64,000 nucleotides of DNA, taken from contig CALRIU020000002.1 in NCBI GenBank assembly GCA_943362175.1, positions 335,000 to 398,999 on the forward strand, in the 5' to 3' direction. The position numbers and the translations under genes are program-made. The DNA is from UBA4416 sp943362175. Its GTDB lineage: Bacteria > Bacteroidota > Bacteroidia > B-17B0 > Aurantibacillaceae. The notes under the pieces were generated by a model. It had not been told where the DNA came from. It did no database searches and was given only the letters and a program-made list of their open reading frames with translations. Below, piece after piece: positions 1 through 8,396 of this stretch (the stretch's first letter is position 1; every line of letters starts with the position of its first letter).

Positions 1-1
1 T

Positions 2-178
2 GAGTTTCATGATGAAACGTTGCCGGCCGATGGCGCCAAAATAGCGCACTTCTGCTCGATGTGCGGACCAAAATTCTGCTCAATGAAAATCACGCAGGAG
101 ATCAGGGAATCCGCTGCCAGCGGGATGTTTGATAAATCGGAAGAGTTTAAGCAAAAAGGAAGCCAGATTTATTTGTGA
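2..178 (+). CDS. thiC: Phosphomethylpyrimidine synthase ThiC, C-terminal fragment (5' end outside window)
   Basis: The last 58 codons of ThiC are visible in the frame starting at base 2. ThiC is the radical-SAM enzyme that rearranges aminoimidazole ribotide into hydroxymethylpyrimidine phosphate in thiamine synthesis. The fragment contains the C-terminal CSMCGPKFCSMK motif (CX2CX4C), which ligates the 4Fe-4S cluster in this unusual radical-SAM family, followed by a short helical tail ending in QIYL. The TGA stop overlaps the ATG of the next gene (TGATG), so translation is probably coupled. A TPP riboswitch and thiS, if present, would lie upstream of the window. Confidence 0.93.
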   Translation, partial: EFHDETLPADGAKIAHFCSMCGPKFCSMKITQEIRESAASGMFDKSEEFKQKGSQIYL

Positions 179-777
179 TGCTTCTCGTCATTTCAAATCC
201 AACGCCTGTTGCCAACGAGGCATCCCTCATCAACCGCTTGTTTGAGGAAGGCCTGCCTGTGTTGCATTTGCGGAAGCCTGAAAGCCCGTTAAAAGAAGTA
301 GCCATGTTATTGCAGAACATAGAGCCTGTCCATTATCCGAAAATAGCCCTGCACCAGCATCACAGCATTGCCGGTAATTTCGGCATCAGCCGCCTGCATT
401 ACACGGAAGCGGCACGCAAAGCTGCAAGCCAGGAAACCTTATCACAACAAAGAGCGGAGTACATTATATCCACCTCCGTTCATTCATTGGCAGATTACCA
501 GGGCTTAGCGGAATATTTTGATTATGCTTTCCTGAGCCCTGTGTTTAACAGCATTTCAAAGCCCGGCCACCAGGCACAAGCTTTCGCCTTAAAAAAATCC
601 GACAAAAAAATGTATACCAGCCTCATTGCGCTTGGCGGAGTCGACGACGGTAATTGCCATAAAGCTTACGAAATGGGTTACGATGGCGTTGCGGTATTGG
701 GAGCCGTGTGGCAGACGAAAGATACACTCAGCGCCTTTAAAGCGATACAATGCAAATGCCGTATAAACGACCTATAG
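178..777 (+). CDS. ThiE/TenI-family protein, divergent thiamine phosphate synthase paralogue
   Basis: A 199-residue TIM-barrel protein of the thiamine phosphate synthase/TenI family. I see HLRKP near residue 32, a STSVHS segment mid-protein, LSPVFNSISKPGH (the phosphate-loop region of ThiE) and ALGGV. The asparagine-aspartate loop that binds the diphosphate/Mg in true ThiE (IND in the gene at 1501) is replaced here by LHQHH, and the pyrimidine-contacting residues look changed. TenI proteins of this fold act as thiazole tautomerases, so that role or an inactive/regulatory one is possible; the sequence does not decide. The start is the ATG overlapping the thiC stop; a GTG one codon earlier is less likely. 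The 3' end overlaps thiD by up to 28 bases. Confidence 0.8.
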   Translation: MLLVISNPTPVANEASLINRLFEEGLPVLHLRKPESPLKEVAMLLQNIEPVHYPKIALHQHHSIAGNFGISRLHYTEAARKAASQETLSQQRAEYIISTSVHSLADYQGLAEYFDYAFLSPVFNSISKPGHQAQAFALKKSDKKMYTSLIALGGVDDGNCHKAYEMGYDGVAVLGAVWQTKDTLSAFKAIQCKCRINDL

Positions 778-1511
778 TACTGAGCATGGCAGGATTTGAT
801 CCCTGCGGTGGTGCCGGCGTTTTAGCCGACATTAAAACCCTTGAGCAACACCGCTGCCTGGGAATGGCTATCAACACAGGCTATACCAACCAGGTGGAAG
901 ACCGTTTCGTTTCTGTGAAATGGGTTCCGGTAGATGAGATCATCATTCCCTTACAAACGCTTATGGATCGGTATCCGATGGATGTTGTAAAGATCGGGAT
1001 CATTGAAAATCTGCAGGTACTTGCTGAAGTGATCCGGGTTTTAAAACACAAGAACCATTCCCTGAAGATCGTCTGGGACACGGTGTTAGCGGCTTCGGAT
1101 CATTTTACATTTATGGAGCAGGTGGATCCGCAGGAGCTGGAACACGTTTTGAAACAGCTCTATCTCATCACACCAAACCGGCAGGAAGCCATCAGGCTTG
1201 GCATGCATCCCGATGACATGACAGCAGCGAAAGGATTATCCGCTCATTGTCATGTCCTCCTCAAAGGCGGACACCGTGAGGCAGAGAAGGGAAACGATTA
1301 TTTATTACAGAACCGGCAATGCCTCAAACTGGAAGCAGGTGTGACACATCCCTTAGCGCCCAAGCATGGTTCCGGATGCATCCTCTCTTCGGCCATTGCG
1401 GCAAACCTGGCCCTGGGCCACAGCCTGGAAGATGCCTGCAAAAATGCAAAACAGTATATTGAAACGACTTTGAACAGTAATCCCAACTTATTAGCTTATC
1501 ATGTTGCCTAA
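750..1511 (+). CDS. thiD: Hydroxymethylpyrimidine/phosphomethylpyrimidine kinase ThiD
   Basis: A 253-residue ribokinase-fold enzyme that phosphorylates HMP and HMP-phosphate to HMP diphosphate, the pyrimidine substrate of ThiE. Visible signatures are VLSMAGFDPCGGAGVLADIK at the N-terminus (substrate loop), TPNRQEA in the middle, LLKGGH, and the C-terminal anion-hole motif HGSGCILSSAIAANLALG with the catalytic Cys/Gly region. In many ThiD proteins the first motif reads SGxDSSGGAG; here it is AGFDPCGGAG, a variant. It overlaps the preceding ThiE-like gene and its last 11 bases overlap thiE. An alternative ATG lies two codons downstream at 756. Confidence 0.93.
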   Translation: MQMPYKRPIVLSMAGFDPCGGAGVLADIKTLEQHRCLGMAINTGYTNQVEDRFVSVKWVPVDEIIIPLQTLMDRYPMDVVKIGIIENLQVLAEVIRVLKHKNHSLKIVWDTVLAASDHFTFMEQVDPQELEHVLKQLYLITPNRQEAIRLGMHPDDMTAAKGLSAHCHVLLKGGHREAEKGNDYLLQNRQCLKLEAGVTHPLAPKHGSGCILSSAIAANLALGHSLEDACKNAKQYIETTLNSNPNLLAYHVA

Positions 1512-2127
1512 ACTTCAATACATTTCCCAGGGGAATACTCCCGGCGAGCACCTCACCCATATCGAATCGGCCCTGGACGCCGGTGTCAGGCTCATCCAGC
1601 TCCGCTTAAAGAACAGCTCCGATGAGCTTTACCTCGATCTTGCGCATAGGACAAAGACCTTATGCAATGCTTACGACGCAAAGCTGATCATTAACGATCA
1701 TGCCGGTGTTGCGCAATCCTGCAACCCAGACGCCCTTCATTTAGGGTTAACGGATATGCCTGTTCCCGAGGCGAAAAAACTGCTTCCGGGAAAACTCATC
1801 GGCGGAACGGCCAATACCTTTGAGCAGGTGAAACAGCGCTGTGCCGAACAGGTCGACTATATCGGCCTCGGCCCCTTCCGCTTTACCAGCACCAAAGAAA
1901 AATTAAGTCCTGTGCTCGGACTTGAGGGTTATCAAAGCATCCTCGATCAGATGAAAGCAGAGCACCTGCATACTCCGGTGTATGCGATCGGTGGCATCGA
2001 GCTCAAAGACATCGCATCCCTCCTAAATACCGGTGTGTATGGCATCGCTGTTTCGGGCCTTATCACTCAGTCGGACCAGAAAGAAACCCTCGTCAAAGAA
2101 ATAAACCACCTCTTATACCATGCTTAG
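1501..2127 (+). CDS. thiE: Thiamine phosphate synthase ThiE
   Basis: A 208-residue TIM barrel that couples HMP diphosphate with thiazole phosphate carboxylate to give thiamine phosphate in the cytoplasm. It keeps the family signatures: LIQLRLKN (residues about 31-38), LIINDHAGVA (HMP-PP/Mg loop), ALHLGLTDMP, GGTANT, DYIGLGPFRFTSTKEK (phosphate loop) and YAIGGI followed by GIAVSGLI near the C-terminus. This is the more canonical of the two ThiE-type genes in the operon and therefore the likely working enzyme. It overlaps thiD by 11 bases and thiG by 8 bases (ATGCTTAG), typical of translational coupling. Confidence 0.94.
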   Translation: MLPKLQYISQGNTPGEHLTHIESALDAGVRLIQLRLKNSSDELYLDLAHRTKTLCNAYDAKLIINDHAGVAQSCNPDALHLGLTDMPVPEAKKLLPGKLIGGTANTFEQVKQRCAEQVDYIGLGPFRFTSTKEKLSPVLGLEGYQSILDQMKAEHLHTPVYAIGGIELKDIASLLNTGVYGIAVSGLITQSDQKETLVKEINHLLYHA

Positions 2128-2884
2128 TATCGCCGGTCACCAGTTTTCATCCCGCTTGTTTCTAGGCAGCGGAAAATATAGCTCTAGCCAGGAAATGTAT
2201 GAGTCCATCATCGCATCGGGAACCGACATGGTAACCGTTGCCTTGAAACGGATCGACACCGCTGCGCCGGCCGATGATCTGCTGGATGCCTTAAAAAAAG
2301 CCAATGTCAAATTATGGCCTAATACTTCGGGGGTGCGCAACGCCAAAGAGGCTGTCTTTGCGGCTCAGCTGGCCAGGGAAGCCCTGGAAACAAACTGGAT
2401 TAAGCTGGAGATCCATCCCGATCCGCGTTATTTAATGCCGGATCCTATTGAAACATTGAAAGCAACGGAAGAGCTGGCGAAGATGGGCTTTATCGTTCTT
2501 CCTTACATTCATGCGGATCCTGTGCTATGCAAACGGCTGGAAGATGCCGGAACTGCTGCTGTCATGCCTTTGGGCTCTCCCATAGGAAGTAACAAGGGCC
2601 TGAAGACAGAAGATTTTTTAGAGATCATTATTGAACAAAGCAAGGTGCCGGTTATTGTCGACGCGGGAATCGGCTCACCTTCCCACGCCGCTAAAGCGAT
2701 GGAGATGGGAGCGGACGCTGTGTTGGTGAATACAGCCATCGCCTCATCGAAACAAAGCATCGGGATGGCGCTTGCATTTAAACATGCCGTCATCGCCGGA
2801 AGGATAGGATACAAGGCTGGATTATCCGGTGTGAGGCATACAGCGTCTGCTACCAGTCCCCTGACAAACTTTTTGAATGAATAG
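2120..2884 (+). CDS. thiG: Thiazole synthase ThiG
   Basis: A 254-residue TIM-barrel enzyme that builds the thiazole phosphate ring from deoxyxylulose 5-phosphate, dehydroglycine and ThiS thiocarboxylate. Recognised from FSSRLFLGSGKY at the start, VALKR (the lysine of ThiG forms an imine with the sugar), LPNTSGVRNAKEAV-like WPNTSGVRNA, VLPYIHADPVLCKRLEDAG, AVMPLGSPIGSNKG, VIVDAGIGSPSHAAKAMEMGADAVLVNTAIA and the AGRIGYKAG tail. Length fits the family. The stop TAG overlaps an ATG (ATGAATAG), the same 8-base geometry as at thiE/thiG, which matters for deciding how thiH starts. Confidence 0.96.
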   Translation: MLSIAGHQFSSRLFLGSGKYSSSQEMYESIIASGTDMVTVALKRIDTAAPADDLLDALKKANVKLWPNTSGVRNAKEAVFAAQLAREALETNWIKLEIHPDPRYLMPDPIETLKATEELAKMGFIVLPYIHADPVLCKRLEDAGTAAVMPLGSPIGSNKGLKTEDFLEIIIEQSKVPVIVDAGIGSPSHAAKAMEMGADAVLVNTAIASSKQSIGMALAFKHAVIAGRIGYKAGLSGVRHTASATSPLTNFLNE

Positions 2885-2900
2885 GAAAGTCTCAAAAAAG

Positions 2901-3022
2901 GTATCGCAGAGGTCCGCAAATGAAGACGCAGAGACACGCAGAGAAAAAGATGGTAAAAACAAATTCTGCGGAAATCTGCGAGAAACTCAGCGAGAATCTG
3001 CGAGAAAAAACAAAAATCTTCG
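2901..3022. repeat. Dispersed purine-rich intergenic repeat at the thiG-thiH junction
   Basis: A roughly 120-base stretch built from reiterated GCAGAGA / CTGCGAGAAA units (for example CGCAGAGACACGCAGAGAA, then three CTGCG-AGAAA-like units). It looks like the CTCTGCGTCTCTGCG-type repeat that is scattered between genes in many bacteria. A shorter degenerate relative on the opposite strand lies near 36680-36715 (shared GAATTTGT and CTCTGCG...CTCTGCGT). It separates two genes of an otherwise overlapping operon and is open in the thiH frame. Confidence 0.6.
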
Positions 3023-3038
3023 GGAAAACATAAAACAC

Positions 3039-4154
3039 ATGAGCTTTAAAAACACTTTCAACACCTGGAACTGGGAGGATCAAAAAAAATCGATCTACTC
3101 CAAAACACCCGTTGATGTGGAGCGCGCACTCGCCGCTAAAAAACGGACGGCTGAAGATTTCAAGGCGCTCTTGTCTCCCGCAGCCAGCGCCTACCTTGAG
3201 CAAATGGCAACGATAAGCCATGAGCTAAGCATCAGACGCTTCGGAAAAACCATACAGCTGTATGCACCTTTATACTTAAGCAACGAGTGCAACAATATAT
3301 GTACGTATTGTGGTTTCAGCCTCGACAATAAGGTAAAGCGCAAAACCTTAACCGATGAAGAAATCCTTCAGGAAGCGTCTCACCTGAAAGGCCAGGGATT
3401 CAATCATATTCTTTTAGTGACCGGGGAGGCAAATCATACCGTGCATGCGGCTTACATCAGGCATGCGGTGGAACTGCTCCACACACACTTCGCTCATATT
3501 TCCATTGAGGTGCAACCCCTGGAAACCATGGACTATAAAACGCTTCATGAAGCAGGCGTACATTCTGTGCTGGTATACCAGGAAACCTATCACCAGGAGG
3601 TTTATAAACAGTATCACCCGAAAGGGAAGAAATCCAACTTTGAGTACCGGCTCGAAACTCCCGACCGGATAGGCCAGGCGGGCATTCACAAAACCGGCCT
3701 GGGAATTTTACTGGGCCTGGAAGACTGGCGCGTGGATTCCTTATTCTGTGCCTTACACCTGGAGTATTTGCAAAAAACTTACTGGCAAACAAAATATTCC
3801 GTTTCCTTTCCGCGCATGCGCCCCGCAGAAGGCATCATCGAGCCGAATGTCATCGTGACGGACAGAGAACTCGTTCAATTATTGTGCGCCTATCGCCTCT
3901 TCTACGAAGACATCGAGTTGTCGATCTCCACTCGCGAATCGGAGCATTTAAGAAATCACATCATTCCCCTGGGCACTACCAGCATGAGCGCGGGCTCTAA
4001 AACAAACCCGGGTGGTTACACGGTCGAACCCGGATCGCTGGAGCAGTTTGAGATCTGCGATAACAGAAGCCTTGATGAAATAAGCTCCCTGATCAAACAG
4101 TCAGGCTATGAACCTGTATATAAAGATTGGGATAAGCATTTAAGCACATGCTAA
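3039..4154 (+). CDS. thiH: 2-iminoacetate synthase ThiH (tyrosine lyase)
   Basis: A 371-residue radical-SAM enzyme that cleaves tyrosine to p-cresol and dehydroglycine for ThiG. The CX3CX2C cluster motif is seen in YLSNECNNICTYCGF; other signatures are ALLSPAAS, KRKTL, LLVTGEA, VQPLETMDY, VLVYQETYH, YHPKGKKSNFEYRLETPDR, GLGILLGLEDWRVDS, YSVSFPRMRPAEG and STRESEHLRNHIIPLG. Similarity to known ThiH begins at MSFKNTFNTW, so I start at 3039. The same frame is open back to an ATG at 2877 overlapping the thiG stop, which would add 54 basic, repeat-encoded residues. It overlaps the next gene by 7 bases. Confidence 0.93.
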   Translation: MSFKNTFNTWNWEDQKKSIYSKTPVDVERALAAKKRTAEDFKALLSPAASAYLEQMATISHELSIRRFGKTIQLYAPLYLSNECNNICTYCGFSLDNKVKRKTLTDEEILQEASHLKGQGFNHILLVTGEANHTVHAAYIRHAVELLHTHFAHISIEVQPLETMDYKTLHEAGVHSVLVYQETYHQEVYKQYHPKGKKSNFEYRLETPDRIGQAGIHKTGLGILLGLEDWRVDSLFCALHLEYLQKTYWQTKYSVSFPRMRPAEGIIEPNVIVTDRELVQLLCAYRLFYEDIELSISTRESEHLRNHIIPLGTTSMSAGSKTNPGGYTVEPGSLEQFEICDNRSLDEISSLIKQSGYEPVYKDWDKHLSTC

Positions 4155-4858
4155 GCAAAGACGAATTTAAGAGATACCAGAAGCAGATCCTGCTGGACGA
4201 CATTGGCATTAACGGCCAGTTAAAGATCAAAGGCAGCAAAGTAGCCGTTGTTGGGGCGGGCGGGCTCGGCTGTCCCGTTCTCCAATACCTCGCTGCTGCG
4301 GGCGTTGGAACGATCGGCATCATTGATTTCGACGTTGTTGAAATGTCGAATCTACATCGGCAGACATTGTATACACCGGATGATGTCGGGAAATTAAAAG
4401 CAGAGGTGGCATTGCAAAAACTCTCTGCGCAAAATCCTTTTATCACCATCAGGGCGCATTGCCAGCTACTGAATGAAGAACATGCGGCACCTTTGTTGTC
4501 TGGCTATGATATTATAGTCGACGGCTGCGACAATTTTGCAACGCGCTATAGCGTGAATGATGCCTGTGTAAAGCTGAACAAGCCGCTGGTATACGGCAGC
4601 ATCTTAGGCTATGAAGGACAGCTGGCGGTTTTTAATGTCAAGGGGAGCAGAAATTTACGGGATATTTTCCCTGAGCCTCCTGCTGCGGAAGACGTTCCTA
4701 ATTGCTCTGAGAATGGCGTTCTTGGCAGCTTACCGGCAATTATCGGCAGCATGATGGCCCATGAGACTTTGCAGGTGATCCTGGAACGGAGTGTTTTAGC
4801 CAATACGTTTTTGATTTACAGCTCCCTGAACCTGTCTTTTACCAGATTAACCTATTGA
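4148..4858 (+). CDS. thiF: ThiF/MoeB/HesA-family adenylyltransferase
   Basis: A 236-residue E1-like enzyme. In a thiamine operon it should adenylate the C-terminal glycine of ThiS before sulfur transfer. Visible are the Rossmann ATP loop VAVVGAGGLGCPVLQYLAAAGVG, DFDVVEMSNLHRQ, DVGKLKAEVA, DIIVDGCDNFATRY, and NCSENGVLGSLPAIIGSMMAHE. The protein stops soon after SSLNLSFTRLTY, and the second CxxC zinc-binding pair found near the C-terminus of E. coli ThiF and MoeB is not seen, so it may be a zinc-free form. It closes the operon; the next gene is convergent and begins at the very next base. MoeB function cannot be excluded. Confidence 0.88.
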   Translation: MLSKDEFKRYQKQILLDDIGINGQLKIKGSKVAVVGAGGLGCPVLQYLAAAGVGTIGIIDFDVVEMSNLHRQTLYTPDDVGKLKAEVALQKLSAQNPFITIRAHCQLLNEEHAAPLLSGYDIIVDGCDNFATRYSVNDACVKLNKPLVYGSILGYEGQLAVFNVKGSRNLRDIFPEPPAAEDVPNCSENGVLGSLPAIIGSMMAHETLQVILERSVLANTFLIYSSLNLSFTRLTY

Positions 4859-5698
4859 TTATTTCCGGGCTTTGATCCAGAGCCATTCATCGGTAAAGCC
4901 CCTTCCCTCTTCAAAGATGCGGTATTTGGTTTCCAGCGTTTCATTGGCCAGCTCATCGTATTTATAATGCTTGGCTTTCAACACATCGCCGATGCTGCGG
5001 ATGATTTCCACATCGTGCGTTTTGGCAAACAGATTTTCCAGGTTGGTGGAGATATTGATGTTTACCCAATCGTGGGTTTCAATCAGGATATCGGTGCTCT
5101 TTAAATTCGCCAGGTTCTTTTCCGTAAACAAATACCTTTCGTAACCTTCGCAATCGCTGATGATCAGGGAGCGCTTCTCGAAAGTAAAGTTTTTCAACGT
5201 CTCCTCCGTACAGGACGATTCTATTTTCACGCGGTCCGCTACCTTATTCAGCTTTGCCATATCGCCCGTCAGCTGGCGCGCTTCCGCCTCAATGTCGTAA
5301 GCAAGCACTTTCACATTTGGCATTTTCAGGGCCAGGCCAACGGCATAGTAGCCTTCGGCACAACCGATATCGAGGATCTGCGTATACTCCGTGCGAATGA
5401 TCTCTTCGAACACTCCGTGCAGCTCGGTCTCATAGCTGCCAATCAGCTTGGAGTTGAGCGAGCTGTTCCTCGAACGGAAGCCCGGGTATTGAAGTCCCTG
5501 AAAAGGGCCATGTAGAACGGTTTTATCTTTAAAGAGCTTTTCCGCTAACTTCTGGATCTGGGCCTCGGATTCTTTACGCTCGATCAGGTCTCTCTGGTAT
5601 TTGATCTTCCAGAAAAAACTGGAAAGCTTCTTCGACATATTCCCAACCGCATCGATGGACAACAACTTAATTAAACCTGACTTTAACACTTTTTTCAT
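4859..5698 (-). CDS. Class I SAM-dependent methyltransferase
   Basis: A 279-residue protein with a Rossmann-type SAM-binding motif I, ILDIGCAEGYYAVGLAL, at about residues 127-143, then VLAYDIEAEAR (motif II acidic residue) and SLIISDCEGYERYLF. The DCEGYE segment resembles the D-x-E-G-x-E motif of FkbM-type sugar O-methyltransferases. About 120 residues precede the methyltransferase core; no membrane segment is visible. It lies 58 bases downstream of the AAA+ gene, on the same strand, and ends back-to-back with thiF. The substrate is unknown; glycan or small-molecule modification is a guess based on the neighbouring galE and glycan locus. Confidence 0.75.
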   Translation of the reverse strand: MKKVLKSGLIKLLSIDAVGNMSKKLSSFFWKIKYQRDLIERKESEAQIQKLAEKLFKDKTVLHGPFQGLQYPGFRSRNSSLNSKLIGSYETELHGVFEEIIRTEYTQILDIGCAEGYYAVGLALKMPNVKVLAYDIEAEARQLTGDMAKLNKVADRVKIESSCTEETLKNFTFEKRSLIISDCEGYERYLFTEKNLANLKSTDILIETHDWVNINISTNLENLFAKTHDVEIIRSIGDVLKAKHYKYDELANETLETKYRIFEEGRGFTDEWLWIKARK

Positions 5699-5756
5699 CT
5701 ATAAAAATATACTGCTAATAATTAATACCCTTGCCTGAACTTCTGCCCGATAACTT

Positions 5757-8375
5757 TCACTGCGCGCCGTACCTGAATCCCAGCGTGCTTCGTCCTGAGC
5801 CATCGATCGTAAAATGCTTGACGTCTTCCAGCGTCAGTGTGGTCAGATCTTCCGGCTTACGCTCGCTTGCAGGAATAGAAGCCATCCGCAGGTTCTGCTT
5901 CATCACACATTCCCCTACAATCTGCCTCACGGTGCGGGCATTGCCAAAGAACTTGTCTTTCCGCTCCACCAGCTCTTTAAAGTGATTGCTCAGATGCGCC
6001 AGCGCTTCCTCATTAGGAACCAGGCCTTCTTTCTTCAATAAATTCTTCGCAATGGTGATCAGCTGCTCCGGCTCGTAATCGCTGAAGGCGTAAGTTTTAT
6101 CAAAACGGGATTTGAGGCCGGGGTTCATTTCAATAAAATGGTGCATGTTTTCCGGGTAGCCGGCCACGATCACGCCAAACTGCCCGCGCTTGTCCTCCAT
6201 GCGTTTCAGGATCACCTCAATGGCTTCCTGCCCGAAGCCGCTGCCTTCTGCCAAGGCATAAGCCTCATCAATAAAGAGGATGCCACCCATCGCGGCATCG
6301 ATCCTCTCCTGTGTTTTGATAGCGGTTTGCCCGGTATATCCTGCGATCAGGCCTTCCCGGTCCACTTCCACCACATGCCCTCTCTCCAGCAGACCCAGCG
6401 ATTTGTAGATCTTGGCGATGATGCGGGCGAGCGTTGTTTTTCCCGTGCCCGGATTTCCGGTGAATACGGAATGCAGCGAAAATTTATTCACCACATCTTT
6501 CCCGATCTCATTGTAGAAGCGGATGAGCTTCACCAGCTCGTTCACATCCTGCTTGATATTATCGAGACCTACCAGCTCATTGAGCTCTGCGATGGCCATC
6601 TGCAGGTCTTTCTCATTCACCAGCAATTTGAGTTTTTTCTTTTCGTTGGCGAGGAACACACTCTTGAAATCGGCGAGGGTAAGCGTTGAGAGGTCTTCTT
6701 TCGTCAGCGCATCCATGTTCTCCGATTTCATGAGGCGGAGGCCCATGTCCTGCTTGGCTTCTTCGATCACGCCATATACAAAGCGTGCATTGCCAAAACT
6801 GTTATCGCGTTTGCGATAGGCCTCCGTGAGCTGTTCTTTCAGGTATTCCTGGGCCTCAGGCGCAACCGTCAGCTGCTTATGCTCCGCAGCATACAAGGCT
6901 ATCTGGTAAAGCTCTTCGGGCAGGTAATCGTCAAAATGAAAATACTCGGAAAAGCGCGATTTCAATCCGGGATTGCTATCGATAAAGACATTCATTTCTT
7001 TCGGATAACCGGCCACGACGATCGCCAGGTCTCCGGGGCCATCACTCATCTCCTTGATGAGGATCTCGATCACCTCTTTGCCGTAATCTTTGCTGTCCTC
7101 GCCGGAGCGCGCCAGGGCATAGGCTTCGTCAATAAATAAAATCCCACCGCGGGCTTCATCGATCGCCTTCTTCACTTTCGGCGCCGTTTGCCCGATGTAT
7201 TCTCCTACCAACACCGAGCGGTCTACCTCATACACATGGCCTTTGCTCAACAGCCCCATCTTCTGATAGATCTTGCCGAGCTTTTTCACCACCGTTGTTT
7301 TTCCGGTGCCGGGGTTTCCGGTGAACACGGAGTGCAGGGAAATCGCCGAGCCGTCGTCGAAGCCTTTTTCTTTGCGAAGCCTGGTAAAGTTCAGGTAAGT
7401 AATATTTTCATGGATGCTTTTCTTAACCCCTTCGAGTCCAATGAGCTCATCCACTTCTTTCAGTAATTCCTCCAGCGTTTTTTCAGGAGCCACAATTTTA
7501 TTGCCTTCCATGGTATTGGAGCTTCCCGAATTGATAGCAATGGCCTGGTCGATGCTGCTGATGAGCGGCAGCAGGCCTTCCTCTTCCTTGTCGCTGCAAT
7601 CAAAAGACACAGCGCCGATCAGGGCATCCATGAACACGATCTCAAGGGCATATTTATCGTCTTTCCAGGAGCCGGGCACATCATTGCCCCAGCCGAGGTC
7701 AAGCGTATAGCTATAGTCTTTTTTATTGGCGTCGATATAGCCCGTCTTCTTCTGATGGGCTTTATGCTGTCCGGAGTCATCCACGTAATTGAGGAAAACT
7801 TCGTAGTTGAATGCCAGTGGCGTCGATACCTTGATGCGGATCTCTGCCCACACATACTGCGTGGTTTCTTTGTTAAAGGTCTTCAGGTATTTGCGCGAGC
7901 GCTGATTCCAGCCATCCACATTTCCATGATAGAGCTTGACATGCTCGATCGAAAAATAAGGATTTGTATTCTTGGTCACCAGACCGACATCCTCCACATA
8001 GAAGCGCTGCGAGCCAACGTTGACGCCATCAATCGTGGCTACCCACTGGTAGGTTCCTTTCTTCCAGAACGTACCGGGGTTGGGAGTTCCCCAGCCATCG
8101 CGGATGTATACAATGTTATCATCTTTGCTCACTTTCAGGTCCGAATCGAGCGTGCAGACAATCCTGTTGCCTGTAGTCAATACTTCCTCGCAGGTCACTA
8201 CCGATTTGGCTGTCCAGTCCTCTTCGTCAAATAATTTATTGTAGAGCGCTACTTCGAAGCGCAGGTAAGTGGTTTCGGCTTTGTCAAAAATGGTACGATA
8301 CCTTTTGGTGGAATTCGCCATCCACTCATCGGATGAATAAGTAGAAAGGCCCTTGAATTTAAAACGTTTTTCCAT
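5757..8375 (-). CDS. Tandem CbxX/CfxQ-type AAA+ ATPase with duplicated N-terminal beta-rich domain
   Basis: An 872-residue cytosolic-looking protein (no signal or membrane segment). Residues 1-130 and 137-260 look like two copies of one beta-rich domain (each has a T-F-x-K-x-T-T-x-Y start, a D-x-GWG-N/T-P element, a W-K-x-x-x-Y strand and an F-Y/D-V/C-x-D end). Two AAA+ modules follow, each with Walker A GNPGTGKTT (first at about 353-361) and Walker B GGILFIDEAYAL, plus NPGLKSRF arginine-finger regions. The modules match the CbxX/SpoVK/EccA family, which remodel proteins such as Rubisco or serve type VII secretion. Target unknown. It lies 21 bases downstream of galE. Confidence 0.85.
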   Translation of the reverse strand: MEKRFKFKGLSTYSSDEWMANSTKRYRTIFDKAETTYLRFEVALYNKLFDEEDWTAKSVVTCEEVLTTGNRIVCTLDSDLKVSKDDNIVYIRDGWGTPNPGTFWKKGTYQWVATIDGVNVGSQRFYVEDVGLVTKNTNPYFSIEHVKLYHGNVDGWNQRSRKYLKTFNKETTQYVWAEIRIKVSTPLAFNYEVFLNYVDDSGQHKAHQKKTGYIDANKKDYSYTLDLGWGNDVPGSWKDDKYALEIVFMDALIGAVSFDCSDKEEEGLLPLISSIDQAIAINSGSSNTMEGNKIVAPEKTLEELLKEVDELIGLEGVKKSIHENITYLNFTRLRKEKGFDDGSAISLHSVFTGNPGTGKTTVVKKLGKIYQKMGLLSKGHVYEVDRSVLVGEYIGQTAPKVKKAIDEARGGILFIDEAYALARSGEDSKDYGKEVIEILIKEMSDGPGDLAIVVAGYPKEMNVFIDSNPGLKSRFSEYFHFDDYLPEELYQIALYAAEHKQLTVAPEAQEYLKEQLTEAYRKRDNSFGNARFVYGVIEEAKQDMGLRLMKSENMDALTKEDLSTLTLADFKSVFLANEKKKLKLLVNEKDLQMAIAELNELVGLDNIKQDVNELVKLIRFYNEIGKDVVNKFSLHSVFTGNPGTGKTTLARIIAKIYKSLGLLERGHVVEVDREGLIAGYTGQTAIKTQERIDAAMGGILFIDEAYALAEGSGFGQEAIEVILKRMEDKRGQFGVIVAGYPENMHHFIEMNPGLKSRFDKTYAFSDYEPEQLITIAKNLLKKEGLVPNEEALAHLSNHFKELVERKDKFFGNARTVRQIVGECVMKQNLRMASIPASERKPEDLTTLTLEDVKHFTIDGSGRSTLGFRYGAQ

Positions 8376-8396
8376 GATCGGGATTCGTTGATACGG

